Positions 1 through 7,372 of a stretch of 11,202 nt of DNA are shown here, piece after piece. The position numbers and the translations under genes are program-made. This DNA comes from Clostridia bacterium (lineage in GTDB: Bacteria > Bacillota > Clostridia > Oscillospirales > CAG-272): NCBI GenBank assembly GCA_017456685.1, contig JAFTIV010000179.1, positions 1 through 11,202 on the forward strand, in the 5' to 3' direction. Numbering within the stretch: the stretch's first letter is position 1; every line of letters starts with the position of its first letter. Below the pieces are notes generated by a model, which searched no databases, was not told the DNA's origin, and worked only from the letters and a program-made list of their open reading frames with translations.

Positions 1-19
1 ACAAGGCTTGTCGTTTTTT
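1..19 (+). terminator. possible right half of a terminator for a gene left of the window
   Basis: The first bases form a short dyad (ACAA, loop GGC, TTGT) followed by CG and six T residues. This resembles the 3' arm and U-tract of a rho-independent terminator on the plus strand, whose stem could extend left beyond the window. Only four pairs can be verified here, so the call is weak. Confidence 0.25.
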
Positions 20-105
20 GGTGCCGGTGATCGGGGTCGAACCGATACGGTATCACTACCACAGGATTTTGAGTCCAGCACGTCTACCAATTCCATCACA
101 CCGGC
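19..105 (-). tRNA. tRNA-Leu (anticodon CAA)
   Basis: Read on the minus strand, this folds into a class II tRNA. The acceptor stem is GCCGGTG paired perfectly with CACCGGC, then discriminator A and an encoded CCA (21-19). The D loop contains TTGGTAGA. The anticodon loop is CTCAAAA, giving anticodon CAA for UUG codons. The long variable arm pairs GGTA with TACC. The T arm is ATCGG/CCGAT with loop TTCGACC. The long variable arm, the loop and the resemblance to bacterial tRNA-Leu support the identity. The anticodon stem CTGGA/TCCTG holds an internal U-U mismatch (28-42). No terminator follows before the window edge, so further minus-strand RNA genes may lie to the left. Confidence 0.95.
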
Positions 106-125
106 ATATTTATCATTGCTCGATT

Positions 126-154
126 ATTTTATCATACATTTTTTCAAATTGCAA
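126..154 (-). promoter_or_regulatory. promoter of the tRNA-Leu gene
   Basis: On the minus strand, TTGCAA (154-149) is followed after 17 bases by TAAAAT (131-126), a good sigma-A-type pair. The predicted transcription start is near 119, about 14 bases before the mature tRNA 5' end at 105. No coding sequence lies between. Confidence 0.6.
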
Positions 155-200
155 TACCTTTTTTGAATTTTAATGAAAATTATTTTGCTAATAAAATGTC

Positions 201-222
201 GTCAAAAAATCGCATTTTTGAC
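201..222. repeat. perfect 8-bp dyad overlapping the helicase gene's -35 box
   Basis: GTCAAAAA (201-208) and TTTTTGAC (215-222) are perfect inverted arms separated by six bases. The right arm covers most of the -35 hexamer at 218-223. It could be an operator. It could also be a weak terminator, since a T-rich run follows, but no plus-strand gene in this window would need one here. Confidence 0.45.
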
Positions 223-246
223 TTTACTTTTTTTTAATAATATGAT
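218..246 (+). promoter_or_regulatory. promoter of the UvrD/PcrA helicase gene
   Basis: TTGACT (218-223), a 17-base spacer and TATGAT (241-246) closely match the sigma-A consensus. The start point would be near 253, leaving a leader of about 30 bases. The rest of the 179-base divergent spacer (106-284) holds the tRNA promoter and the dyad at 201-222; nothing else is recognised there. Confidence 0.75.
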
Positions 247-284
247 AGAATTAGTATGATTATGAATGAAACGGAAATGAAAAA

Positions 285-2654
285 ATGAACGAGAGACAAA
301 TTACAAGATTTTTGGATGCAAAAAGGGCGCTTTTTGATAAGTACTATTCCTTTTTAAATCCAATGCAAAGAAGGGCAGTTTATACGGTTAATGGTCCTGT
401 TCTTATTCTTGCAGGTGCAGGAAGCGGAAAGACAACCGTGCTTGTAAATAGAATTGCTCATATTATTAAATACGGAAATGCTTATGCTACAAGCACAGTG
501 CCCGAGTTTATGACCGAGGATACCCTTGAGGATCTTGAGGGCGCTATAAATTTGCCAAGGGAGCAAATCGAAAAGTATCTTGAGCTTTTTGAGGAAGCAC
601 CCTGTCCGCCTGACAGAATTTTGGCAATTACCTTTACAAATAAAGCAGCAAACGAAATTAAGGAAAGACTTTCAAAAATTCTTAACGCTGATGCAGAGAA
701 TATTTGGGCAGGCACCTTCCACTCAATTTGTATGCGTATTCTTCGTAAGGATGGTGAGCTTGTTGGCTATCGCCCAGGCTTTAGCGTGTGCGATGCGGAT
801 GATGCCAAGAAGACAATATCCGTCTGCGTTAAGGAGCTTGGAATAAATGAAAAAATTCTTTCCGTCAAGGATATTCAAAATATTATAAGTAATGCAAAGG
901 ATAAGCTCTTGACACCAGCTCAGTACAGGGCAGAATATGGAAAGGATTATAAATTCAAGCTTGTTGCCGATGTTTACGAAAAATATCAAAAAAGCCTCGA
1001 GGACTCCAATCTTCTTGACTTTGATGATATTATAATGAAAACTGTAATGCTTCTTAAAAGCAATCCCGATGTTTTATCCTTCTATCAAAATAAATTTAGA
1101 TATGTTTGTATTGATGAGTATCAGGACACAAACGAGGCTCAATTTGAGCTTTCGCGCCTTATGTCAGGCTTCTATAAAAACATTATGGTTGTTGGCGACG
1201 ACGACCAAAGCATTTATAAATTCCGTGGCGCTACAATTGAAAATATTCTTAGCTTTGACTCTACATATTCAAGCGCAAGAGTAATTATGCTTGAGCAAAA
1301 TTATCGCTCAACCTCAAATATACTCAATGCCGCAAACGGACTTATCTCTAAAAACTACCATAAGCACCAAAAGGAGCTTTGGTGTGAAAACGAGGAAGGA
1401 AGCAAAATCATCGTCAAGCAAACCCCAAGCCAAAATGACGAGGCTCGCTTTATAGTAGAGGAAATAATAAGGCAAAAGGAGCAAAATGGCTATAGCTATC
1501 GCGATTTTGCTGTTCTGTATCGTATGAATGCAATCTCCCGAAGCCTTGAGACGATATTTGCAAATAGTGGTATTCCTTATAGAATGCTCGGTGCACACCG
1601 CTTCTATGACCGCGAGGAAATTAAGGACATTGTTGCTTATCTTTCCGTAATAAATAACCCAAGTGATAATGTTCACCTTCGTAGAATATTTAATAAGCCA
1701 GCAAGACGAATAGGTCAGGCGTCCTTTGATAAGGCATCAGCAATCAGCGCTGAGCTTGGTGTATCTATTCTTGAGGTTATGTCAAGGGCAAGGGAATTTA
1801 ACGCAATTCCTAAAACCGCAACGGAGCCGATGGTTGAATTTTCAAGGCTTATTGCTGACTTTAATGGCGAGCTTGGTAAAACACCACTTGACACCCTTGT
1901 TCAAGGCGTTATAAAGCGTACAGGCTATGAGGCAATGCTTATCGAGGAGGGCAAGGCAGGAAAGGACCGTAGAGAAAACCTTGAACAGCTTATCTCTGCA
2001 ATCAAGGAGTATGAGCAGGAGGAGCAAAATCCATCTCTTACAGGCTTCCTTGAGCAAATCTCTCTTGTTGCCGATGTGGATAAATATAATGAAAATGACG
2101 ATACTGTAATTCTTATGACCATACATAGCGCAAAGGGACTTGAGTTCCCAGTTGTATTTATTCCTGGTATGGAGGATAGTATATTCCCCTCATCACAATC
2201 AATGTTCTCAAATGGTGAAATCGAGGAGGAAAGACGCCTTGCTTATGTCGCAATAACAAGAGCAAAGAAGCGCCTTTATATGATTCACGCAAGCGAGAGA
2301 ATGATGCACGGAATGACAATGCGTAATCCTATCTCACGCTTTGTCAAGGAGATTGACCCGAAATATCTTGATATGCAAAGGCTTTCTGCTCGTGGCGGAA
2401 GCTTTAGTATGCCATCGCAATCAAGAGGCTCTGTTTCCTTTACAGAGGCACTATCTGGCGCAAGCAGACCACAAAGAAGCGCTGTTGTTCCATACAATAT
2501 CGGTGACCGCGTAAATCACGCATCCTTTGGCGATGGAACGGTTATAGGTGTAACACCTATGAGCGCCGATTTTATGTACGAAATTTGCTTCGATAGAGCA
2601 GGAACAAAAAAGCTTATGGCAACTTATGCACAACGGCTAATGAAGAAAATTTAA
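285..2654 (+). CDS. pcrA: UvrD/PcrA-type superfamily 1 DNA helicase
   Basis: ATP-driven 3'-to-5' DNA helicase acting in the cytoplasm in repair, rolling-circle replication and clearing of recombination or transcription complexes. All SF1A motifs are present in order: Q motif around LNPMQRR (24-30), Walker A GAGSGKT (44-50), Ia AITFTNKAA (114-122), Ib TFHS (144-147), II DEYQD (277-281), III GDDDQSIYKFRGA (304-316), IV QNYRST (338-343), V TIHSAKGLEFPVVF (612-625) and VI ERRLAYVAITRAKKRL (649-664). The C-terminal stretch GDRVNHASFGDGTVIGV (740-756) matches the Tudor-like RNA polymerase-binding tail of PcrA. At 789 residues it is longer than typical PcrA (about 720-740), mainly through ~40 extra residues between motifs I and Ia. 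Motif III has Phe where classic PcrA has Trp. The promoter lies at 218-246. The ribosome site is weak (GGAAATGA), but this ATG is the first one before the Q motif. Confidence 0.93.
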   Translation: MNERQITRFLDAKRALFDKYYSFLNPMQRRAVYTVNGPVLILAGAGSGKTTVLVNRIAHIIKYGNAYATSTVPEFMTEDTLEDLEGAINLPREQIEKYLELFEEAPCPPDRILAITFTNKAANEIKERLSKILNADAENIWAGTFHSICMRILRKDGELVGYRPGFSVCDADDAKKTISVCVKELGINEKILSVKDIQNIISNAKDKLLTPAQYRAEYGKDYKFKLVADVYEKYQKSLEDSNLLDFDDIIMKTVMLLKSNPDVLSFYQNKFRYVCIDEYQDTNEAQFELSRLMSGFYKNIMVVGDDDQSIYKFRGATIENILSFDSTYSSARVIMLEQNYRSTSNILNAANGLISKNYHKHQKELWCENEEGSKIIVKQTPSQNDEARFIVEEIIRQKEQNGYSYRDFAVLYRMNAISRSLETIFANSGIPYRMLGAHRFYDREEIKDIVAYLSVINNPSDNVHLRRIFNKPARRIGQASFDKASAISAELGVSILEVMSRAREFNAIPKTATEPMVEFSRLIADFNGELGKTPLDTLVQGVIKRTGYEAMLIEEGKAGKDRRENLEQLISAIKEYEQEEQNPSLTGFLEQISLVADVDKYNENDDTVILMTIHSAKGLEFPVVFIPGMEDSIFPSSQSMFSNGEIEEERRLAYVAITRAKKRLYMIHASERMMHGMTMRNPISRFVKEIDPKYLDMQRLSARGGSFSMPSQSRGSVSFTEALSGASRPQRSAVVPYNIGDRVNHASFGDGTVIGVTPMSADFMYEICFDRAGTKKLMATYAQRLMKKI

Positions 2655-2697
2655 AATTTTGAAATTTAAAAATTCGTAAATTCAAGGAGATATTAAA

Positions 2698-4410
2698 ATG
2701 AACATTCCAAGACCTGAGCATCCCAATCCTCAATTTGAAAGAAAGGATTGGATAAATCTTAACGGAGAATGGCAATTTGAGTTCGATTTTGGTATAAGCG
2801 GACGCGACAGAAAATTTTATGAAAGAGAAAGCCTTGATTCAAAAATCATAGTTCCATTTTGTCCCGAAAGCATCTTGTCTGGCATAGGAAACACCGATTT
2901 CCTTAACTGTGTTTGGTACTTGAAAAGGGTTGCAATCCCTGAAAATGATAAAAGAGTAATCTTGCACTTTGGCGCGATAGATAACGAAAGCTATATCTAC
3001 ATAAACCATAAAGAGGTTTACCACAATATCGGTGGCTTTGTTGGCTTTGATATTGATATTACTGATTATGTAACAAAGGGTGCAGAAAATACAATTACTG
3101 TCTGCGCAATTGATACCAACCCTAAGGGTAAGGCGTCAGGTAAGCAGTCAAAGAATTATTATTCAATGGGCTGTGATTATACCAGAACAACAGGAATTTG
3201 GCAGACCGTTTGGCTTGAGTTTGTTGATAAAAATTATATAAAATCTGTAAAGTACTACCCATCAATTGAGGACCAAAGCCTTCAAATTGAGGTAGAAACC
3301 GTAGGAAGCGCTGAATTCACAGCCGAGGCAAGCTATGAGGGCAAAAAAATGGGCATAGCTACAGCTAAGCTTAGCGCTGGTGTTTCAAGGCTTACCCTTA
3401 AGCTTGATGAGCTTCATTTGTGGGAGGTAGGCAAGGGAAGGCTTTACGACCTTGAGCTCACATACGGAAGCGATAAGGTTAAGAGCTACTTTGGTATGCG
3501 CTCAACCACCTTCGCAGACAAAAAATACCTACTTAACGGCAAGGAAACCTTCCTTGTTACAGTCCTTGACCAAGGCTTCTACAAAAAGGGAATTTATACA
3601 GCAGAAACTGACGAGGAGCTTGCGCAGGATATTTATCTTTCACTTGATGCAGGCTTCAATGGCGCAAGACTTCACCAAAAGGTTTTTGAACCGAGATTTT
3701 TGTATCATTGTGATAAGCTCGGCTATCTTGTCTTTGGCGAGACAGGAAACTGGGGACTTGATCTTTCCAATATGAATCAGCTCACCCCGTTTATGCTTGA
3801 ATGGCAAAGAGAGCTTTTAAGGGACTTTAACCACCCATCAATTATCGGCTGGTGCCCACTTAATGAAACATGGGATTGCGACTACAGACACCAAAACGAT
3901 GACTTTGTAAGGGCACTTTACTATACCACAAAGGCGATAGATACAACTCGTCCTTGCATTGGTACAAGCGGTAACTATCAGGTTGCTTCGGACATTTATG
4001 ATCTTCACGATTATATCCAAGAGAAGGGTGAGTTCGAAAAAATCTACCTCGCACCCACCTACGAGGAATTTGCTGAAGCCTACGATGAAAAGCACGAGTG
4101 GGTTTCGAAATATCAAAAATCAGCTGACTGGAAGGATTATGCGCTTTATCTTAGCGAATATGGCGGAATTCAGTGGGATACCCAAGGCGTCGGTGGATGG
4201 GGCTACGGCAACGGCCCCAAGACCGAGCAAGAGTATATGGAAAGATATGAATATCTTACCAAGACCCTTATGGACTCGCCATATATCTGTGGAGTTTGCT
4301 ATACTCAGCTTTATGATGTAGAGCAGGAGGTAAACGGCATCTATACATACGATAGACAAAAGAAATTTGATATTTCAAGAATAAGAAAGGTAAACCTTTC
4401 AAGAAGATAA
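2698..4410 (+). CDS. glycoside hydrolase family 2 enzyme, probably intracellular
   Basis: Retaining exo-acting glycosidase of the beta-galactosidase/beta-glucuronidase family. The 570 residues show a GH2 layout: N-terminal jelly-roll sugar-binding domain (about 14-176, with LNGEWQFEFD and TTGIWQTVWLE), Ig-like domain (about 177-270) and TIM barrel (about 271-550). NHPSIIGWCPLNE (378-390) carries the acid/base Glu390, and LSEYGG (485-490) carries the nucleophile Glu487. There is no signal peptide or membrane segment, so it probably acts on imported oligosaccharides or glycosides. It lacks the extra C-terminal domains of LacZ, and I do not see the N-x-K motif of beta-glucuronidases, so the substrate is left open. 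AAGGAGA at 2684-2690, seven bases before the ATG, is a strong ribosome site. It starts 43 bases after the helicase gene with no obvious promoter between, so read-through is likely although no functional link is evident. Confidence 0.88.
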   Translation: MNIPRPEHPNPQFERKDWINLNGEWQFEFDFGISGRDRKFYERESLDSKIIVPFCPESILSGIGNTDFLNCVWYLKRVAIPENDKRVILHFGAIDNESYIYINHKEVYHNIGGFVGFDIDITDYVTKGAENTITVCAIDTNPKGKASGKQSKNYYSMGCDYTRTTGIWQTVWLEFVDKNYIKSVKYYPSIEDQSLQIEVETVGSAEFTAEASYEGKKMGIATAKLSAGVSRLTLKLDELHLWEVGKGRLYDLELTYGSDKVKSYFGMRSTTFADKKYLLNGKETFLVTVLDQGFYKKGIYTAETDEELAQDIYLSLDAGFNGARLHQKVFEPRFLYHCDKLGYLVFGETGNWGLDLSNMNQLTPFMLEWQRELLRDFNHPSIIGWCPLNETWDCDYRHQNDDFVRALYYTTKAIDTTRPCIGTSGNYQVASDIYDLHDYIQEKGEFEKIYLAPTYEEFAEAYDEKHEWVSKYQKSADWKDYALYLSEYGGIQWDTQGVGGWGYGNGPKTEQEYMERYEYLTKTLMDSPYICGVCYTQLYDVEQEVNGIYTYDRQKKFDISRIRKVNLSRR

Positions 4411-4412
4411 AA

Positions 4413-4449
4413 TTAGGGCACCTGTCAATTTATTTGGCAAGTGCCCTAA
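4413..4449. terminator. strong hairpin after the GH2 gene
   Basis: TTAGGGCAC (4413-4421) pairs perfectly with GTGCCCTAA (4441-4449), and inside it GTCAA pairs with TTGGC around a short loop. It begins two bases after the GH2 stop codon. On the plus strand no T-run follows directly (AAGCCATTTCTT). On the minus strand TTTTATCTT follows. It may act as an imperfect terminator or an mRNA 3'-end stabiliser. Confidence 0.6.
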
Positions 4450-4494
4450 AGCCATTTCTTAAAACAAAATCTTAACATTTTTTTAATAAATTTG

Positions 4495-4503
4495 TGCTAC
4501 AAT
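4495..4503 (+). promoter_or_regulatory. extended -10 promoter of the cardiolipin synthase gene
   Basis: TGCTACAAT forms an extended -10 element (TG-n-TACAAT) about 29 bases before the start codon. A partial -35-like TTAACA at 4472-4477 is spaced 20 bases away, too far to be standard, which fits an extended -10 promoter. The start point would be near 4510. The 121-base spacer otherwise holds only the hairpin at 4413-4449 and the ribosome site. Confidence 0.55.
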
Positions 4504-4531
4504 ATATTAAAATACGGCAAGGAGGGGCGAT

Positions 4532-6097
4532 ATGAAAAGAAAATTCACCTATAGAGTAAATAAAAAAATTATCGAAAAGGAAATAAACCACATTCCAGTT
4601 AGATATATCACCGCAGTTTTTATAAGCGCTCTTGAGGTTGCTTTAACAATAGCTATAATGGTGGTGCTTTGTATATATGTTCCTTATTTTTATATTGCCA
4701 CAGTAATTACCTATATCGCATCTGTAATTACAATTATTGCCTCTGAGGATAATCCTGACTATAAAATCCCATGGCTTGTAATAGTTTTAACTCTGCCGAT
4801 TGCAGGCTTTATGCTTTATTTTATGTTCTACTCAAGAAAGCTAAAGAAAAAGTACATCTCTCGCCTTGTTGAGCTTCACGAAAGCACCTGTCAAAAGGAT
4901 GATAGCGAGCTTTTTGAAGAACTGAGGCTTGAGAGCCCAATGGCACATAATCAAGCAAAAATGCTTTGTAATCTCGCAAATACGCACCTCTTTACAAATA
5001 CAAAGCAGGTATATTTCTCGCTCGGCGAGCAAATGTACAAATCAATGCTTGAGGACCTTTCCAAGGCGGAAAAATTCATCTATATGGAATATTTCATAAT
5101 AGAGGAGGGCGAGTTTTGGAATTCCATTCTTGAAATTCTAAAGCAAAAGGCTAATGCTGGACTTGAAATAAAGGTCGTTTACGACGATATCGGTTGCATG
5201 AATACCTTGCCCGGAAATTACTATAAACAGCTTCAAAGGCTTGGAATTGAATGTGTTCAATTCTCAAAATTTAGAATTCAAGCGGATAGCGAATTCAATA
5301 ATCGTTCACATAGAAAAATAACGATAATTGATGGTAAAATTGCATACACAGGCGGAGTAAATCTTGCCGATGAATATATAAACAAGGTAAAGCGCCACGG
5401 TCACTGGAAGGACGGCGGAATTCGCCTTGAGGGCGAGGCTGTGTGGGAGCTTACGGATTTGTTCCTTGTTGATTTTGGAATAAACACTAAAAACGGCTGG
5501 CAAGCAAAGCACAATATTTACCCCAAAATCGATGATATAAGAGAGAATGGCTATCTTGTGCCATTTGGCGACGGTCCACGACCTATGTATAAGCGCAGAG
5601 TTGCTAAAACCGCAATTTTGCAGATGCTAAATACGGCGACAGAATATGTTTACATAACAACACCATACCTTATAATAGATAATGAGCTTTGTCAAGCTAT
5701 AGAGAATACTGCTCTTCGCGGAGTAGATGTGAAGATTATAACTCCTCATATTCCCGACAAGAAATTCGTGTTTTCAATGACAAGGGCGCACTATCAACGA
5801 TTTATCGACACAGGTGTGCAAATTTACGAATACACCCCTGGCTTTATTCACGCAAAAAACTATATCGCAGATGATAAATATGCAATCATAGGAACAGTCA
5901 ATCTTGACTATCGTAGCTTGGTTCATCATTTCGAAAATGGTGTATGGATGTATAAATGTGACTCCATCAAGGACATAAAAGCCGACATTGAGGAAACGAT
6001 AGCGCAAAGTGAGCGTATTACCAAGGAAATGACAAGAGCAAGACCACTGCAACGCCTTTTTCGCTCACTCATAAAGCTGTTTTCTCCATTGCTATAA
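4532..6097 (+). CDS. cls: cardiolipin synthase, two-HKD phospholipase D family
   Basis: Membrane enzyme that condenses two phosphatidylglycerol molecules into cardiolipin and glycerol. The 521-residue length matches the bacterial ClsA/Cls family. The N-terminus has hydrophobic segments at about 25-50, 52-70 and 80-100, typical of the membrane anchor. Two PLD active-site motifs follow: HRKITIID (His260, Lys262, Asp267) with TGGVNLAD just after, and HAKNYIAD (His440, Lys442, Asp447) with GTVNLD after. Both HxKx4D triads are intact, so the enzyme should be active. An excellent ribosome site, AAGGAGGGG at 4519-4527, precedes the ATG. It appears to be a single-gene transcript with its own promoter and a strong terminator at 6103-6135, hence functionally separate from the glycan genes downstream. 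Other two-HKD phosphatidyltransferases are the only real alternative. Confidence 0.93.
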   Translation: MKRKFTYRVNKKIIEKEINHIPVRYITAVFISALEVALTIAIMVVLCIYVPYFYIATVITYIASVITIIASEDNPDYKIPWLVIVLTLPIAGFMLYFMFYSRKLKKKYISRLVELHESTCQKDDSELFEELRLESPMAHNQAKMLCNLANTHLFTNTKQVYFSLGEQMYKSMLEDLSKAEKFIYMEYFIIEEGEFWNSILEILKQKANAGLEIKVVYDDIGCMNTLPGNYYKQLQRLGIECVQFSKFRIQADSEFNNRSHRKITIIDGKIAYTGGVNLADEYINKVKRHGHWKDGGIRLEGEAVWELTDLFLVDFGINTKNGWQAKHNIYPKIDDIRENGYLVPFGDGPRPMYKRRVAKTAILQMLNTATEYVYITTPYLIIDNELCQAIENTALRGVDVKIITPHIPDKKFVFSMTRAHYQRFIDTGVQIYEYTPGFIHAKNYIADDKYAIIGTVNLDYRSLVHHFENGVWMYKCDSIKDIKADIEETIAQSERITKEMTRARPLQRLFRSLIKLFSPLL

Positions 6098-6102
6098 GGA
6101 AT

Positions 6103-6135
6103 AAAAACGGACATTTTGTCCGTTTTTCTGTTTTT
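6103..6135 (+). terminator. rho-independent terminator after cardiolipin synthase
   Basis: AAAAACGGACA (6103-6113), loop TTT, and TGTCCGTTTTT (6117-6127) make an 11-bp perfect stem, followed by CTG and five more T residues. Because the stem is flanked by A and T runs, it could also work on the minus strand. It cleanly separates the cardiolipin synthase unit from the glycan operon. Confidence 0.92.
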
Positions 6136-6159
6136 AACATAAATGTAACAATTTCCGTC

Positions 6160-6188
6160 TTGACATAGTTTTCTTTTTATGTTATTAT
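6160..6188 (+). promoter_or_regulatory. promoter of the glycan operon
   Basis: TTGACA (6160-6165), a 17-base spacer and TATTAT (6183-6188) are a near-perfect sigma-A promoter. A second perfect TATAAT lies at 6196-6201 without a suitably placed -35, so a downstream start may exist. It is the only convincing promoter seen before the six glycan genes, which probably share one transcript. Confidence 0.85.
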
Positions 6189-6209
6189 ATATAGGTATAA
6201 TTTCACATA

Positions 6210-6223
6210 CGCGTATATACGCG
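6210..6223. promoter_or_regulatory. 14-bp perfect palindrome in the operon leader, possible operator
   Basis: CGCGTATATACGCG reads the same on both strands and stands out as CG-rich in an AT-rich leader. It sits about +15 from the start expected for the -10 at 6183-6188, or +2 if the TATAAT at 6196-6201 is used, and 14 bases before the start codon. A repressor binding here would block transcription. As RNA it could form a 5-bp hairpin just before the weak ribosome site. No regulator gene is in the window. Confidence 0.5.
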
Positions 6224-6237
6224 AGAACGGAAAAATT

Positions 6238-7371
6238 ATGGAAAAGAGAATTTTGCTCTCCTCTCCAACTATGCACAAGGAAGAGATGGAGTATGTTAAG
6301 GAAGCTTTTGACAAAAACTGGATAGCGCCTCTTGGCTTTAATTGTGATAATTTCGAAAAAGAAATGGACGCATATCTTAGTCAAGGCATTGAAGATAAAT
6401 ATCATTCGCTTGCCCTCTGCTCGGGAACCTCAGCCCTTCACCTCGCGGTGAAGCTTGCGGGGGTTAAAAGAGGAGATACTGTGCTTTGTAGTGATATGAC
6501 CTTTGCGGCAACCGTAAACCCCGTGTCCTATGAGGGCGGAAATCAAGTCTTTATTGATTCGGAGCTTGACACCTGGAATATGGACCCTGTCGCTCTTGAA
6601 ATGGCTTTTCAAAAGCATCCTGAGGCTAAGGTCGTCGTCCTTGCTCACCTCTATGGTACACCATCTAAGCTTGATGAGATTTTGGAGATTTGTAAAAGGC
6701 ATGACGCAATTCTTATTGAGGATGCCGCTGAATCTCTTTCTGCTACATATAAGGGTCGCCAAACTGGCACATTTGGAAAATATGGCGCGATAAGCTTCAA
6801 CGGAAATAAAATTATTACCACCTCTGGTGGCGGTATGATGATTGCTGAAAATGAGGACGATAGAAAAACAGCATTTTTCCTTGCAACTCAGGCAAGAGAA
6901 AACGCACCTTGGTATCAGCACGAGCAGATTGGCTATAACTACCGTATGTCAAATGTAGTCGCTGGTATCGGTAGAGGACAGCTAATTCATATTGATGAGC
7001 ATCGCGAGCTTAAGAAAAAAATTTATAATAAGTACAAGGAAGCATTTAAGGACAGTCCAGTAACAATGAACCCGTATCTTGAGTGCACAGAGCCTAATTT
7101 TTGGCTTTCATGCCTCTTGGTGAACGATGATTCTAGCGTTGACCCTCTCGATGTTATGAGGGCGCTTGCTGATGCCAATGTAGAGGCTCATCCTATATGG
7201 AAGCCTATGCATATGCAGCCCGTGTTTAAAAATAACGATTTCATTACGGCTTATGATAAGCCTCTTAACGAAAAAATATTCAAAAAGGGTCTTTGCCTGC
7301 CAAGTGATATAAAGATGACCGAGGCAGAGCAGGACTATGTAATTGACATAATCAAAGGATGCTTCAAATAA
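6238..7371 (+). CDS. DegT/DnrJ/EryC1/StrS-family sugar aminotransferase (PglE/EpsN-like)
   Basis: PLP-dependent aminotransferase expected to convert a UDP-4-keto-6-deoxy sugar to its 4-amino form using glutamate, in the cytoplasm. The start LLSSPTMHKEEMEYVKEAF and the segment NWIAPLGFNCDNFEKEM (27-43) resemble PglE/EpsN, which act in bacillosamine-type synthesis. CSGTSALHLA (61-70) is the cofactor phosphate site, Asp162 in EDAAES pairs with the pyridine nitrogen, and Lys191 in SFNGNKIITTSGGG is the Schiff-base lysine. The 377-residue length is normal for the family. It is the first gene of the operon, behind the promoter at 6160-6188 and the palindrome at 6210-6223. The ribosome site is weak (ACGGAAAA), so translation may be limiting. 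The matching 4,6-dehydratase is not in the window. The exact sugar is inferred from similarity and from the adjacent phosphoglycosyl transferase. Confidence 0.88.
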   Translation: MEKRILLSSPTMHKEEMEYVKEAFDKNWIAPLGFNCDNFEKEMDAYLSQGIEDKYHSLALCSGTSALHLAVKLAGVKRGDTVLCSDMTFAATVNPVSYEGGNQVFIDSELDTWNMDPVALEMAFQKHPEAKVVVLAHLYGTPSKLDEILEICKRHDAILIEDAAESLSATYKGRQTGTFGKYGAISFNGNKIITTSGGGMMIAENEDDRKTAFFLATQARENAPWYQHEQIGYNYRMSNVVAGIGRGQLIHIDEHRELKKKIYNKYKEAFKDSPVTMNPYLECTEPNFWLSCLLVNDDSSVDPLDVMRALADANVEAHPIWKPMHMQPVFKNNDFITAYDKPLNEKIFKKGLCLPSDIKMTEAEQDYVIDIIKGCFK

Positions 7372-7372
7372 T

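Noticed and set aside
1314..1676. 120-codon minus-strand frame inside the helicase gene
   Set aside because: Antisense to conserved helicase sequence between motif IV and the 2B region; no evidence of expression.
2655..2697. Short AT-rich self-complementary runs between the helicase and GH2 genes
   Set aside because: AAATTT-type runs pair with each other only as expected in AT-rich DNA; no clear promoter or terminator can be defined.
3959..4321. 120-codon plus-strand frame within the GH2 gene in another phase
   Set aside because: It overlaps the GH2 catalytic barrel including Glu487, lacks a ribosome site, and its product shows no recognisable motif.
5926..6405. 159-codon open frame on the minus strand
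   Set aside because: It runs antisense through the 3' end of cardiolipin synthase, a strong terminator, the operon promoter and the start of the aminotransferase; its product has no recognisable domain.
6430..6921. 163-codon open frame on the minus strand inside the aminotransferase gene
   Set aside because: It is fully antisense to a convincing PLP aminotransferase, and its product shows no recognisable motif; a shadow of the coding strand.
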